Shown: positions 7,154 through 15,216, counted from the first letter of the stretch. The stretch: DNA of 15,826 nucleotides from Dysgonamonadaceae bacterium (GCA_031255425.1 JAIRSN010000046.1:1-15826); one strand, 5' to 3'. Numbers and translations are program-made. Notes: generated by a model not told the origin, from the letters alone.

Positions 7154-8225
7154 GATCTTCTATTTTTTGTATAAATAATGCTTCTTGCTTTTCTCCGAAA
7201 ACGACCTCAACCGGCCAATAGTACAGGAACGGTTTGATTTCCTCCGGAAACAGCGCACTGTCCATCAGGCGGACGGCGTCTTTTTCGGAAGTGATAATCC
7301 GTTTGTTCCTGTTTTTTATTCCGGCAAACGCTCCGGTTATCGCGGCAATATCTTTCGCTTTGAAAGGATAATGATCGGGATAGGTCAGGGTCTGTAAACC
7401 GGAGGTATACCCGTTCAACTGCTCCCGCAGGGCTTCCGGATGGGCAATCCCCGTGACCAACAGGAAGGAATATGCCTCTTTTTTCAGCCGTTCGATGCTT
7501 TCTTTCTTTACGGAAGTGCTTTCCGGGAAAACCGGCAGCAGGCTTTTGTATTGATAAGAAGTGAAATACAGTTGCTGATGCGTACCCAGCGACAGGCGGG
7601 TTTGTATCGTCCGGTAATCGTCCGGCGGAAGCGCCCCGGCGCATTTCGTGCAGATGATTATATCGGCTCTGGCACTGTTTTTTGCCGGCTCGCGCAACCG
7701 CCCGGCGGGCAACAGGCGATCTTCGTAGAACGGACGGCGGCTGTCTGTCAACAAAATAGACAGGGATGGCTGCACGTAGCGGTGTTGATAGGCGTCGTCC
7801 AGCAGGACGACTTCCGGGCGGACGGCTTCGGGAAGGTTCAGCAGGTTCCGGATGCCCCGCCTCCGGTTTTCATCCACCGCGACGGTCAGGTCCGGGAATT
7901 TCCGGTACATCTGGAACGGTTCGTCGCCGAGAACCTGCGCGGAAGCGTCCGCTCCCGCCAGGACAAATCCCCTGGTTTTCCGCCTGTACCCGCGGCTCAG
8001 GACGGCGACTTTATACCGCTTACTCAACAGGCGGACCAGGTATTCCGTATGCGGGGTTTTCCCCGTCCCTCCCGCCGCCAGGTTCCCGACGGAAAGAACG
8101 GGAACGGCAAACGTTTCAACCGGCAAAAGGCGCCGGTCGAAGAGCTTATTCCGAAGTTCCACACTTATTCCGTAGAGCCATGAAAGGGGGGATAGAATCT
8201 TTTTTATGTTGCTGTTTATTGTCAT
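7116..8225 (-). CDS. lpxK: Tetraacyldisaccharide 4'-kinase
   Basis: LpxK phosphorylates the 4' position of the lipid A disaccharide at the inner membrane. The 369-residue protein has the Walker A region SVGNLAAGGTGKTP (45-58), the catalytic-loop motif DDAYQHR, the segment RLLPAGRLREP, and a C-terminal TSEKDAVRL. The N-terminus (LSPLSWLYGISVELRN) is amphipathic and suits membrane attachment. The frame is open further upstream to an ATG at 8276, but that would overlap the -33 region. The promoter -7 box at 8243-8251 lies 18 nt before the ATG at 8225, so I choose 8225. First gene of lpxK-punA-thiL, an arrangement usual in Bacteroidales. Confidence 0.93.
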   Translation of the reverse strand: MTINSNIKKILSPLSWLYGISVELRNKLFDRRLLPVETFAVPVLSVGNLAAGGTGKTPHTEYLVRLLSKRYKVAVLSRGYRRKTRGFVLAGADASAQVLGDEPFQMYRKFPDLTVAVDENRRRGIRNLLNLPEAVRPEVVLLDDAYQHRYVQPSLSILLTDSRRPFYEDRLLPAGRLREPAKNSARADIIICTKCAGALPPDDYRTIQTRLSLGTHQQLYFTSYQYKSLLPVFPESTSVKKESIERLKKEAYSFLLVTGIAHPEALREQLNGYTSGLQTLTYPDHYPFKAKDIAAITGAFAGIKNRNKRIITSEKDAVRLMDSALFPEEIKPFLYYWPVEVVFGEKQEALFIQKIEDHVRNFKRNRILA

Positions 8226-8242
8226 TTGCAGTGAAAATCCTT

Positions 8243-8276
8243 GCAAATATAGGGAATAATTGAGAATAAACGGCAA
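8243..8276 (-). promoter_or_regulatory. Promoter of lpxK-punA-thiL operon
   Basis: On the minus strand TTG (8276-8274), a 22-nt spacer and TATATTTGC (8251-8243) match the Bacteroidetes -33/-7 consensus. The layout resembles the KamA promoter, with a short 5' UTR, and it rules out the upstream ATG at 8276 as the lpxK start. Confidence 0.75.
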
Positions 8277-8336
8277 GTGAGGGGAAAATTTGGAGGCGCC
8301 ATGTCCTGTACCTGTATAGATGGTGTGATGAAACAG

Positions 8337-8372
8337 TAAAAGCGGTCGATGCCTGTTTCAGCACCGACCGCT
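8337..8372 (-). terminator. Terminator of the DUF6261-like gene
   Basis: AGCGGTCGATGC (8341-8352) and GCACCGACCGCT (8361-8372) form a 12-pair stem, with one G-U pair on the minus transcript and an 8-nt loop. A short U-tract follows (AAAA at 8338-8341 on +). The hairpin begins about 20 nt after the stop codon at 8392. Confidence 0.75.
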
Positions 8373-8391
8373 CCTGATTGTTTACGCACCT

Positions 8392-9321
8392 TTACGCGGG
8401 TTCCACGATATTAAAGCGGGTAATGTTCGATCCTTTGTAAGCGCCCTTGCCATGCACCGAGAGGGACGCCGTGCCTACGCGGTCGTTGTGCTTGTACGTG
8501 ACCTCGTAGTCGGCGGCGAAGACGAGTTTCTTGCCTTCGAAGGATACTTCCGGCAATACGATAACCGGTTTGCCTTCGTAGACCTGGTCCGGGATGGTAG
8601 CGATGACGGCATCTTTGATGTCGATTTTCGCGTGGTGATGACTGTGTTCTTTAACATATTCAATCCGGTAGTTCAAATCTTTGACAAAGTGACCGTATCC
8701 TTTTTCGCCGTTGATCAGGATCTGGGCAACAATTAACTTGGTCATACCGCGATAAATGGTGTCGATCTGCCGGCGAATGTTTCTCAGTTGTCCTTCCGGA
8801 CGATCCGCCATCTCGGAGGCACGATTCGTAAAGTAGGTCTGGAAATCGTTCTGGGCGATCGCCATTTCTTCCACCCAGCCGGTCAGTCCGAGTTGCGTGA
8901 CATCCGCTTCGAATGTTCCTTCCAGGTCGTCGATAAAGACTTTCACCGCCGCCGTTTCGTCCATGTATGTTTTCGTGGCAATTTCCTCGCGGAAAGTTTT
9001 AATACGTACCTCCAGCCGCCTTGCCGCTTCCAGGCACTTCGGGTCGTAGTGATGCAGCGCCGACCGGACGGCAGTGGTAAAACCGACTACGGCACGGTCG
9101 CGGCGATGATCGGACTCGGCGAGCTTTTCGGTGTAAAAACTTACCTTGACGGCATCCACAAATTTTCCTTCAATCGTAAGGAGTTCACTAAACTTCGGCA
9201 TCAGCGAAGTAACAATTGACACTACATTGGGATGCGCTCCCAATAAATCATAATAATCGAGCATAAACTGATAGTGCGTTTCATTAAGCAAATGATCAAG
9301 CTCAAGAGAATCGATCTTCAT
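8392..9321 (-). CDS. DUF6261-like protein with C-terminal beta domain
   Basis: This 309-residue protein has a helical N-terminal part (1 to ~225: MKIDSLELDHLLNETHYQFM ... DRAVVGFTTAVRSALHHYDP) resembling the DUF6261 family of Bacteroidales, whose function is unknown. A histidine-rich EHSHHHAKID follows near 225-235. The C-terminal ~70 residues (YEGKPVIVLPEVSFEGKKL ... GTASLSVHGKGAYKGS ... FNI) look like the beta repeats common in Bacteroidetes surface proteins. There is no signal peptide or membrane segment, which is odd for such a domain. It stands alone, with a terminator downstream and array 2 starting 60 bp upstream of its ATG. A weak promoter is possible (TTTG near 9374, TATTATTAA box near 9341). 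Confidence 0.75.
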   Translation of the reverse strand: MKIDSLELDHLLNETHYQFMLDYYDLLGAHPNVVSIVTSLMPKFSELLTIEGKFVDAVKVSFYTEKLAESDHRRDRAVVGFTTAVRSALHHYDPKCLEAARRLEVRIKTFREEIATKTYMDETAAVKVFIDDLEGTFEADVTQLGLTGWVEEMAIAQNDFQTYFTNRASEMADRPEGQLRNIRRQIDTIYRGMTKLIVAQILINGEKGYGHFVKDLNYRIEYVKEHSHHHAKIDIKDAVIATIPDQVYEGKPVIVLPEVSFEGKKLVFAADYEVTYKHNDRVGTASLSVHGKGAYKGSNITRFNIVEPA

Positions 9322-9380
9322 ACTTAATAAAATTTTAAATTGTTAATAATACATTTGTTCTGTTTTTTATCTCAAAGTGG

Positions 9381-9862
9381 CTTTCCATGTTACATGGAAA
9401 GTAAAAATCCGTTAATTTTTTGACATTGGGGTTTCCCCAAAAACGAAAATCTGTTAATTTATAGCTTGTGGGATTTCCCCAAAAACGAAAATCTGTTAAT
9501 TTATAGCTTGTGGGGTTTCCCCAAAAACGAAAATCCGTTAATTTTTTGACATTGGGGTTTCCCCAAAAACGAAAATCTGTTAATTTTTTACAATTGGGAT
9601 TACCCCACAACCGTAAAAATTTGCCCGGGGCGTTTGTGGGATTATCCCACAACCGTAAAAATTTGCCTGGGGCGTTTGTGGGATTACCCCACAACCGTAA
9701 AAATTTGCCCGGGGCGTTTGTGGGATTACCCCACAACCGTGAAAATTTGCCTGGGGCGTTTGTGGGGTCACCCCACAACCGTGAAAATTTGCCTGGGAGT
9801 CTTTCCGGGTGACCCGGAAACCGTGAAAATTTGCTTGGGACGTTTTCGGGTTTATCCCGAAA
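9381..9862. repeat. Array of twelve 42-bp hairpin units with changing arms (array 2)
   Basis: Hairpin centres lie at 9391, 9433, 9475, 9517, 9559, 9601, 9643, 9685, 9727, 9769, 9811 and 9853, exactly 42 bp apart. Loops are mostly TTA or TTT (TCA and TGA also occur). The arms differ while staying mostly complementary: CTTTCCATG/CATGGAAAG, TTGGGG/CCCCAA, TGGGG/CCCCA, TTGTGGGA/TCCCACAA, GTGGGG/CCCCAC, TTTCCGGG/CCCGGAAA and TTTCGGG/CCCGAAA. Units 3, 6, 8, 9 and 12 carry one mismatch. The linkers fall into two types, an AT-rich CGAAAATCYGTTAATTT type in the first five to six units and a CCGTAAAAATTTGCCYGGG type in the rest. Open frames across the array (14-residue periodic) are artefacts of the 42-bp period. 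Confidence 0.95.
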
Positions 9863-9869
9863 GGAAAAA

Positions 9870-9955
9870 AATAATAGTTTCATGATATTATCTAAACGTT
9901 CATTCTTCCGATTTATTATATTCTTCCTAATATAATATATGCATAGGACGATAAT
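9870..9955. other. AT-rich intergenic stretch, no feature seen
   Basis: This AT-rich stretch between array 2 and the GC-rich hairpin cluster contains short A/T runs such as TAATATAATATATG. I find no gene, RNA or clear promoter in it. Confidence 0.5.
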
Positions 9956-10024
9956 CCACACACCTCGCGCCCCGGGGCGAACGCCCTGGGCTGGGTTATT
10001 CGACCCTTTCAGGGTCGTGTGTGG
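9956..10024. repeat. GC-rich multi-hairpin repeat
   Basis: CCACACAC (9956-9963) pairs with GTGTGTGG (10017-10024). Inside lie the perfect palindrome CGCCCCGGGGCG (9968-9979), GCCCTGGGC (9983-9991), and the hairpin CGACCCT-TTC-AGGGTCG (10001-10017). GC-rich segments of this look recur in Bacteroidetes intergenic DNA as dispersed repeats (from general familiarity, not checked). The last hairpin lies 37 bp beyond the oxidoreductase stop codon and could help end that transcript, but no U-tract follows it. Confidence 0.7.
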
Positions 10025-10053
10025 GTGGTGAGGTTCCTCTAATGGGTAATGTG

Positions 10054-11541
10054 TCACTCCTTTATTTGCTGCATAATCGTGCGGACGCCCAACAACTCGC
10101 CCGAAGTGATAATCGCACCGATAATCACCCCAAGCGCCCCGTGCGAATTAGTGTTTTGCCCGGCCAAAAAGAGGTTCGGGACTTTGGTGCGTTGGGAAAC
10201 CACGTTCTGAACCGGTTCCGAACAGTCGCGGAGACGTCCGTACATCGACCCCTCTTCCGTTCCCGTGTAGTCTAAGTAAGTCAGCGGCGTAGAGGTGTAG
10301 TATTGCGCTATGCCGGAACGGGTTCCGGGGAGCTGCTGCTCCAATGCGTCCAGCAGGCGCTCGGCTTTCCGCCGTTTGAACTCCTCGTAATCCGCTCCCC
10401 GGTTGCCGGTGCGCGTGCCCTGCCAGCGGGCGACTTCTTCGAAATTCATATACGACAGAATCACTGCCGATTCCGCATATTCCGGCGCCGGAGAAGAACA
10501 ATGGTGCATGTAGAGGAATCCTTTGGGCCAATCCTGCTGCGTATAGTTCTCGCAACCGTACACGCGGTCACCGTTGTAATGGTAAAAGTTGGAATTGAGG
10601 TAACGCACCGCCGCCTTTTTGAACCGGATATAGACCGTGAAATTAGACGCCGTATGCTTCAACTTCAAAATACGGTCGCGGTACGCCTTGCGGATAAGCG
10701 GCGTCTCCAGCAACTCGATGGTGCGCAACGGATGGATGCCCGAAATGATGTAATCGCCGGCGATTTTCTCCTTGTTTTCCAGGGAAATACCGGTAGCTTT
10801 CTCCCGGTCGCAATGAATGGCGGCCACCGGCGAGGCGGCGTGGACGGAGCCGCCCATCGCGCGGATCGACCGCACCAGCGACTGCGCAATGACCGCGCTG
10901 CCCCCGACAATCCGGCAGGCGCTCTGGTTGTAAAAATGATTGATAAAGGCGTGGATGTAGAACGAGGTGCGCCCCTCCACGCCGGCGTAAAGCGGAACAT
11001 TCCCCGCCACAACCTGCCGCAACAAGGGATGCCCGATCGTGGAGGCAATCAATGCGTCGGCGCTCTTTTTGATGTAATCCGGGTTGAGCAGGTTCAGCGA
11101 AGGACTGTACTGAAGCGTGTACAAGGGAGAATGGAGGGCAACCTGCTCGATGGTCCGGTAATAGTTTTGCAGGTTGTTCCGTTCGCCGGGGAAATGTTGC
11201 GCCAGGGTTTCCACGAAATTTTCCTGCCCGTTGGCAAAGGCAAAGCGTTTGCCGGCAATGGAAATCACGTCGTAAGCCATCCTGTCCAAAGCGCACAGCT
11301 CCACATCCGGCAGCAGCGAAAGGTAACGGAAGAAACGGTGCAGGTTTTGCCCCGGATCCATGCCGCCGATGTAGTGCATCCCGGTTTCAAATTTCGCCCC
11401 GCCGCGCGTAAACGTCTGGAGGCAACCGCCCAGCCGGGCATTCTTTTCAAACAGGCTCACGCGGTAGCCGTTTTTCGCCAGGATATAACCGCAGGTCAGG
11501 CCGCCCAGACCGCTTCCGATGATGATTACATGTTTATCCAT
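10054..11541 (-). CDS. CrtI/retinol saturase-like FAD oxidoreductase
   Basis: This 495-residue NAD(P)/FAD-dependent oxidoreductase has the N-terminal dinucleotide-binding motif IIIGSGLGGL (6-15) followed by FEKNARLGGCLQTF. It has the C-terminal FAD motif LFLAGQNTNSHGALGVIIGA. The family includes phytoene desaturases, carotenoid isomerases and retinol 13,14-reductases, which act on polyene chains. It overlaps the upstream MMPL-acyltransferase gene by 8 bp, so the two are co-expressed. In Bacteroidetes this pair is typical of aryl-polyene/flexirubin-type lipid pathways, where the oxidoreductase is thought to act on the polyene. No ketosynthase, ACP or ammonia-lyase genes lie in the window, so the pathway is inferred. 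Length is normal. Confidence 0.85.
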   Translation of the reverse strand: MDKHVIIIGSGLGGLTCGYILAKNGYRVSLFEKNARLGGCLQTFTRGGAKFETGMHYIGGMDPGQNLHRFFRYLSLLPDVELCALDRMAYDVISIAGKRFAFANGQENFVETLAQHFPGERNNLQNYYRTIEQVALHSPLYTLQYSPSLNLLNPDYIKKSADALIASTIGHPLLRQVVAGNVPLYAGVEGRTSFYIHAFINHFYNQSACRIVGGSAVIAQSLVRSIRAMGGSVHAASPVAAIHCDREKATGISLENKEKIAGDYIISGIHPLRTIELLETPLIRKAYRDRILKLKHTASNFTVYIRFKKAAVRYLNSNFYHYNGDRVYGCENYTQQDWPKGFLYMHHCSSPAPEYAESAVILSYMNFEEVARWQGTRTGNRGADYEEFKRRKAERLLDALEQQLPGTRSGIAQYYTSTPLTYLDYTGTEEGSMYGRLRDCSEPVQNVVSQRTKVPNLFLAGQNTNSHGALGVIIGAIITSGELLGVRTIMQQIKE

Positions 11542-14500
11542 TCTTACTGAAATGTATTATTTGATCTTCCTTCAATACAAAAACCGCGTCGAAAGCGGAT
11601 GCCGCCGGCACTGCCGTCCTTTTGCACACAAGCAGGTTAGCGGGTTTCCCGGCGCAATGCTCCAGCAGCGCCGCTTTGTCCCCGTCGTCCTCGGTGGCGA
11701 CGACCTGAACCGCCTTGTGAACCAGGGCGAAAAGGAAGGCAAACACGCCGTAGCCGCTGTTTTCCACCCAAACCCTGCCGCCGCCTTCGTAGGTATCGAT
11801 CCAGGGGGAATAGTCCGCGTTCTGTTTCAGGATCGCACGGACATTCCGCTCAATGGCAGCGCCTTTGTACAAATAGTTGTGCAAAACAAACCGGCTGAAA
11901 TAGGCTGCCGTTTCCACCTGCCGGCAAAGGGCGGCATACGTCCGGCGGTAATACAGCCGGACCTCCCTTGTCCGGGCGAGGCAATCCGTCCCGTAGCGGG
12001 TGTCGCCCGGCGGAATGCGCGGATGCACCACTACGCGCAGGCTTCCTTCCCGCAACATCAAATCGTTTTTGGGCAATACATCGCTCGCTCCGTGAATAAA
12101 GACCGGCAAGAGGTCTACGTTCAGTTTTTCCGCCAGATGGAACGCGCCCTGGTGAAAGCGCCGGATCGAACCGTCCGCCGAGCGGGTGCCTTCCGGAAAG
12201 ACGACAACCGAATAGCCGTTCCGCACCCGGTCGGAGAGCGCCTTCAGGCTGTTTTCGATGCCGTTGGAAACCGGATAGAAGTCGGCATACTTAATCAGCC
12301 TGCCGTAAAAAGGATTGTTCCACACCCAGTCGTTGGTCAGGATAATCAGGCGGGGGGTCAGCCGCAGGATGCACATCAAATCCAGGTGCGACTGATGGTT
12401 GCTGATAATCACCGCCGGCTTTTCAAAGGTCTCGCCGGACCGGTTTTCGTAATTGAATTGCACGCCCGGAATCCGTTTAGTGACAAAGCGCGACACCCGG
12501 CACAACAGGGCATGGTAACGCCGCTTGTTCTCCTCCGTCTTCCGTCCGAATCCCAGCAGGAAAAAGCCGGCGAGGGTTATCAGCCCGCTTCCCGCCAGAA
12601 AAGCCAGGAAGGAATAGACGGAAAAAAGGAGGCGCTTGAAGGTGATGGGCACCGGGCGCAAGCCTTTTTTGGTTCCGGTCAGCCAGCGGAAAACGAGCGG
12701 CGGAATCAGGTACGCCATCAGGACAACCGAAAACATGCCGACGACCGTCACCTCCGCCAGCGACCGCAAAGCCGGGTGCCGGGCGAAAATCAGGGTGCCG
12801 ATGCCGGTAAACATGATCAGGGCGGAGAGCAGGATGCTGTTTTTGTAGGACGCAAGCATCCGGCGGCGGTAGGCGTACTCGTGCATCAGCCCTTCGGTGA
12901 TGAAAATCGTGTAGTCGTCGCCCTGCCCGAAGATGAATGTTGCCAGAATAATGTTGACAATATTGAAGCGAATATCGCCCAGTTGCATCAATCCGAGTAT
13001 CCATATCCAGCCCACGGCAAGGGGTAAAAACGACAGGAGGCTCAGCTCGAGCCGCCCGAAGGAAAACGTCAGGAAAAGGAACACAATCAGCCCGCAGAGG
13101 AAAAGCACGTAGTTGAAGTCGCCGGAAAGGGCGTCTACCATCCGCTGCCCGGTGTCGCGGGCATCGAAGAAGAAGGAGTCGCCCGCCTTTCCGTCCGCCA
13201 GGGCGCTTTCCAGCCGGGCGGTTTTTCCGTTTTCGCAATACAGCAGGTCGACGAGCATCGTTTTGCCATCCCTTTCTATTATATAGTTAGCGGCAAGCAG
13301 GGAGGTCAACGGGGCGAAATACGACTCGTCCTGCGGCGTGAACTCCGTTTCGAGCAGGCGGAAAAACGAATCGAACGCGCCGGGTTTGAACCCTTCGTGC
13401 CGGGCGGCGTTTTCGGTTTCCCGGATAATCTGCTCCCGGTGCGTTTCCCGGAAGCGGTTCCATCGGTCCAGGCGTTGCTGCTGTTCCGCCTTCGAAGCGA
13501 GAAACGAGCCAATGCCGGCGATGCTCTCAATCGTTCCCTCCTGCCGCAGGGAATGGAGCAGGGCGGTGTTGCGCTCGTAGACGGTCAAGGCGCTGTCGAG
13601 GGATTGTCCTTCGGAAATAAAATAGACCACGTCGCGCTCTTTTTTCTCCAGCGATTGCCGGAAATAGTGCATGTCTTCCCGCTGCTGCGCGGTCATGTAG
13701 TTGATGTTGTTCATATCCGCATCGAAAGCGGTGAAGCGGCTCAGGTAGAGGAATAAAAGCGTCAGCAGAAGCACAGGAATCACCACCGCCTTTTTCTTTT
13801 CGGGCGAAAAAGCCGCCTGCCGTTCGAAAAGCAGGCGCTCGTGTGTCGCCTCGCCGGGACGGATTTTCACCAGGTGCGGCAGGAAAATCAACACAAAGAG
13901 GATGGTCCCGACCAGGAGCAGGGAACCGAAAAGCCCCAGGTCGCGCATGGCGTCCGAACGGAGGAACACCAAGCTGAGAAAGGCGCTCACCGTCGTAATA
14001 TTTCCCGTCAGCAAGGGCGGAACGACCTCTTTCAACGCCTGTCTTCCATTGGGTTGGCGCCGGAGATGGTCGATAAGATGCAGCGGATAATTGATGGCAA
14101 TCCCGACAAATACAGACCCGATGCCGATGGCAATAATGGAGATGCTCCCCTTGAAAAGGGCAAGCAAAGCCAGCGCAAACAGCCAGCCAAAGAGGACGGA
14201 AAGGAATATCAGGGCGATGTTGCGGGCGTTGCGGAAAAAGTAAATCAGCAGGACGAAGATCAGGACGACCGACAGCGCAATGGCTAACAGGCTGTCTTTC
14301 TTTATCTGTCCGGCATTGGTGACGGCAATCGCCGGCGCCCCGAAACAACTCACCCGGACTTCGGGGAAATGCTGTTCCGTTTCCCGCATGACCGGATCGA
14401 CCAAGGCGAGGATGTCGCCGTTTTTCGCCGTCTCGCTGACGCCGTAAGGGGATGTCAGGAAGACCATTCCCCTTTTCCCGTCGGGCGAAAAGAGGTAGCC

Positions 14501-15088
14501 GTCGTTCAGGTTCGCCGCTTCGCCTGCCTGGAAATCTTTCATCCGCAACAGCAAGTGCGAAAAGAGATTCAGCGGGTCGGACTGGATATGCGACTTCAGC
14601 AGGCTCCCCGAAGGCAGCATCAGGAGGCGTTTGTTTTCCCTGATTTGCGACGCAATCCGCGGCACGGACAGGAGGGTATCGAGGCGGGCATAGTCTTCTT
14701 CCGTCAGGAAATACGGCGCGTTTTGCCGGATAAACGACATTTGTTCGAAAATCCGCGATTCGTCTACCTGCGCGATGATTTCCGGGATCCGGTGCAAGCT
14801 GTCGCGTTCGGTCAGCAAGCGGACGAAAAAATCAACAGACTCGATAATCGTCCCCGGATCCTCCCCGGAAAAGCTGACGATCAAACGGTTCGAGTTCCCG
14901 ATATGCTGATACACCGCATGGATACGCTCGTTCGCCTTCCTGCCGGGAAGAAATTCGGCAATATCCTCCCGGTAGTCCAACCGGAAACAGGCGAACGCCA
15001 TCCCGATCATCAGCAATGCCGCCCATACAAAGAGGTACCGCCGCCGCGAAAGAAAATAAGAATAGACGGAAAGAAATATTTTTGTCAT
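11534..15088 (-). CDS. MMPL/RND exporter fused to PlsC acyltransferase and a methyltransferase-like tail
   Basis: 1184 residues. TM1 is at about 17-37, a periplasmic loop follows, and a TM block spans 260-408. TM7 is near 433-451, a second loop follows, and a TM block spans 658-805 with FGQGDDYTIF (D724, D725, Y726; the Asp-Tyr pair is typical of MmpL proton relays). Another hydrophobic stretch at 820-848 leads into an LPLAT/PlsC domain (about 880-1025). That domain has the catalytic HX4D (NHQSHLD, H898/D903) and FPEGTRS (964-970). The last ~90 residues (from RVWVENSGYGVFAFLFALVH near 1105) resemble a SAM methyltransferase whose DxGxGxG motif has decayed. Likely role: acylation and export of a polyene lipid to the outer membrane. 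First gene of the pair; ATG at 15088 follows a -7 box. Confidence 0.9.
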   Translation of the reverse strand: MTKIFLSVYSYFLSRRRYLFVWAALLMIGMAFACFRLDYREDIAEFLPGRKANERIHAVYQHIGNSNRLIVSFSGEDPGTIIESVDFFVRLLTERDSLHRIPEIIAQVDESRIFEQMSFIRQNAPYFLTEEDYARLDTLLSVPRIASQIRENKRLLMLPSGSLLKSHIQSDPLNLFSHLLLRMKDFQAGEAANLNDGYLFSPDGKRGMVFLTSPYGVSETAKNGDILALVDPVMRETEQHFPEVRVSCFGAPAIAVTNAGQIKKDSLLAIALSVVLIFVLLIYFFRNARNIALIFLSVLFGWLFALALLALFKGSISIIAIGIGSVFVGIAINYPLHLIDHLRRQPNGRQALKEVVPPLLTGNITTVSAFLSLVFLRSDAMRDLGLFGSLLLVGTILFVLIFLPHLVKIRPGEATHERLLFERQAAFSPEKKKAVVIPVLLLTLLFLYLSRFTAFDADMNNINYMTAQQREDMHYFRQSLEKKERDVVYFISEGQSLDSALTVYERNTALLHSLRQEGTIESIAGIGSFLASKAEQQQRLDRWNRFRETHREQIIRETENAARHEGFKPGAFDSFFRLLETEFTPQDESYFAPLTSLLAANYIIERDGKTMLVDLLYCENGKTARLESALADGKAGDSFFFDARDTGQRMVDALSGDFNYVLFLCGLIVFLFLTFSFGRLELSLLSFLPLAVGWIWILGLMQLGDIRFNIVNIILATFIFGQGDDYTIFITEGLMHEYAYRRRMLASYKNSILLSALIMFTGIGTLIFARHPALRSLAEVTVVGMFSVVLMAYLIPPLVFRWLTGTKKGLRPVPITFKRLLFSVYSFLAFLAGSGLITLAGFFLLGFGRKTEENKRRYHALLCRVSRFVTKRIPGVQFNYENRSGETFEKPAVIISNHQSHLDLMCILRLTPRLIILTNDWVWNNPFYGRLIKYADFYPVSNGIENSLKALSDRVRNGYSVVVFPEGTRSADGSIRRFHQGAFHLAEKLNVDLLPVFIHGASDVLPKNDLMLREGSLRVVVHPRIPPGDTRYGTDCLARTREVRLYYRRTYAALCRQVETAAYFSRFVLHNYLYKGAAIERNVRAILKQNADYSPWIDTYEGGGRVWVENSGYGVFAFLFALVHKAVQVVATEDDGDKAALLEHCAGKPANLLVCKRTAVPAASAFDAVFVLKEDQIIHFSKNG

Positions 15089-15122
15089 TGTGAAAATGTT
15101 ATTTCGTGTAAATCTATGTGTC

Positions 15123-15131
15123 GCAAAAATA
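15123..15131 (-). promoter_or_regulatory. -7 box of the MMPL-oxidoreductase operon
   Basis: TATTTTTGC on the minus strand matches TAnnTTTG, 34 nt upstream of the ATG at 15088. No good TTTG is present at -33. A run of nine G (C on the transcribed sense) at 15155-15163 sits just upstream of the expected -33 position. Confidence 0.65.
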
Positions 15132-15154
15132 CAAAAATTTTCTTAATTATGAAC

Positions 15155-15178
15155 GGGGGGGGGCAACCCGGAGGGTTG
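15155..15178. repeat. G9 homopolymer and CAACCC/GGGTTG hairpin
   Basis: Nine G at 15155-15163 are followed by CAACCC (15164-15169), loop GGA and GGGTTG (15173-15178). The following ~20 bp (GAGTAACCCCGGGTCG) are also GC-rich. This resembles dispersed extragenic repeats seen in many Bacteroidetes genomes (general familiarity only). Confidence 0.65.
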
Positions 15179-15216
15179 AATATGAGTAACCCCGGGTCGT
15201 AGAGTGTGCGATGCCC

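Noticed and set aside
8226..8276. Longer lpxK start at 8276
   Set aside because: It would start within the -33 element of a good promoter whose -7 box lies downstream of it. The extra residues look unlike LpxK.
9335..10057. 240-residue minus-strand frame and 100-residue plus-strand frame over array 2
   Set aside because: Same artefact of a 42-bp period. Hairpin arms change in a self-complementary way, which follows DNA/RNA folding and not protein sequence.
10303..13027. Long plus-strand frames opposite the oxidoreductase and MMPL genes (10303-11550, 11519-13027, 14369-15202)
   Set aside because: They mirror well-supported genes on the other strand and show no recognisable domains. Long antisense frames are expected in GC-rich coding DNA.
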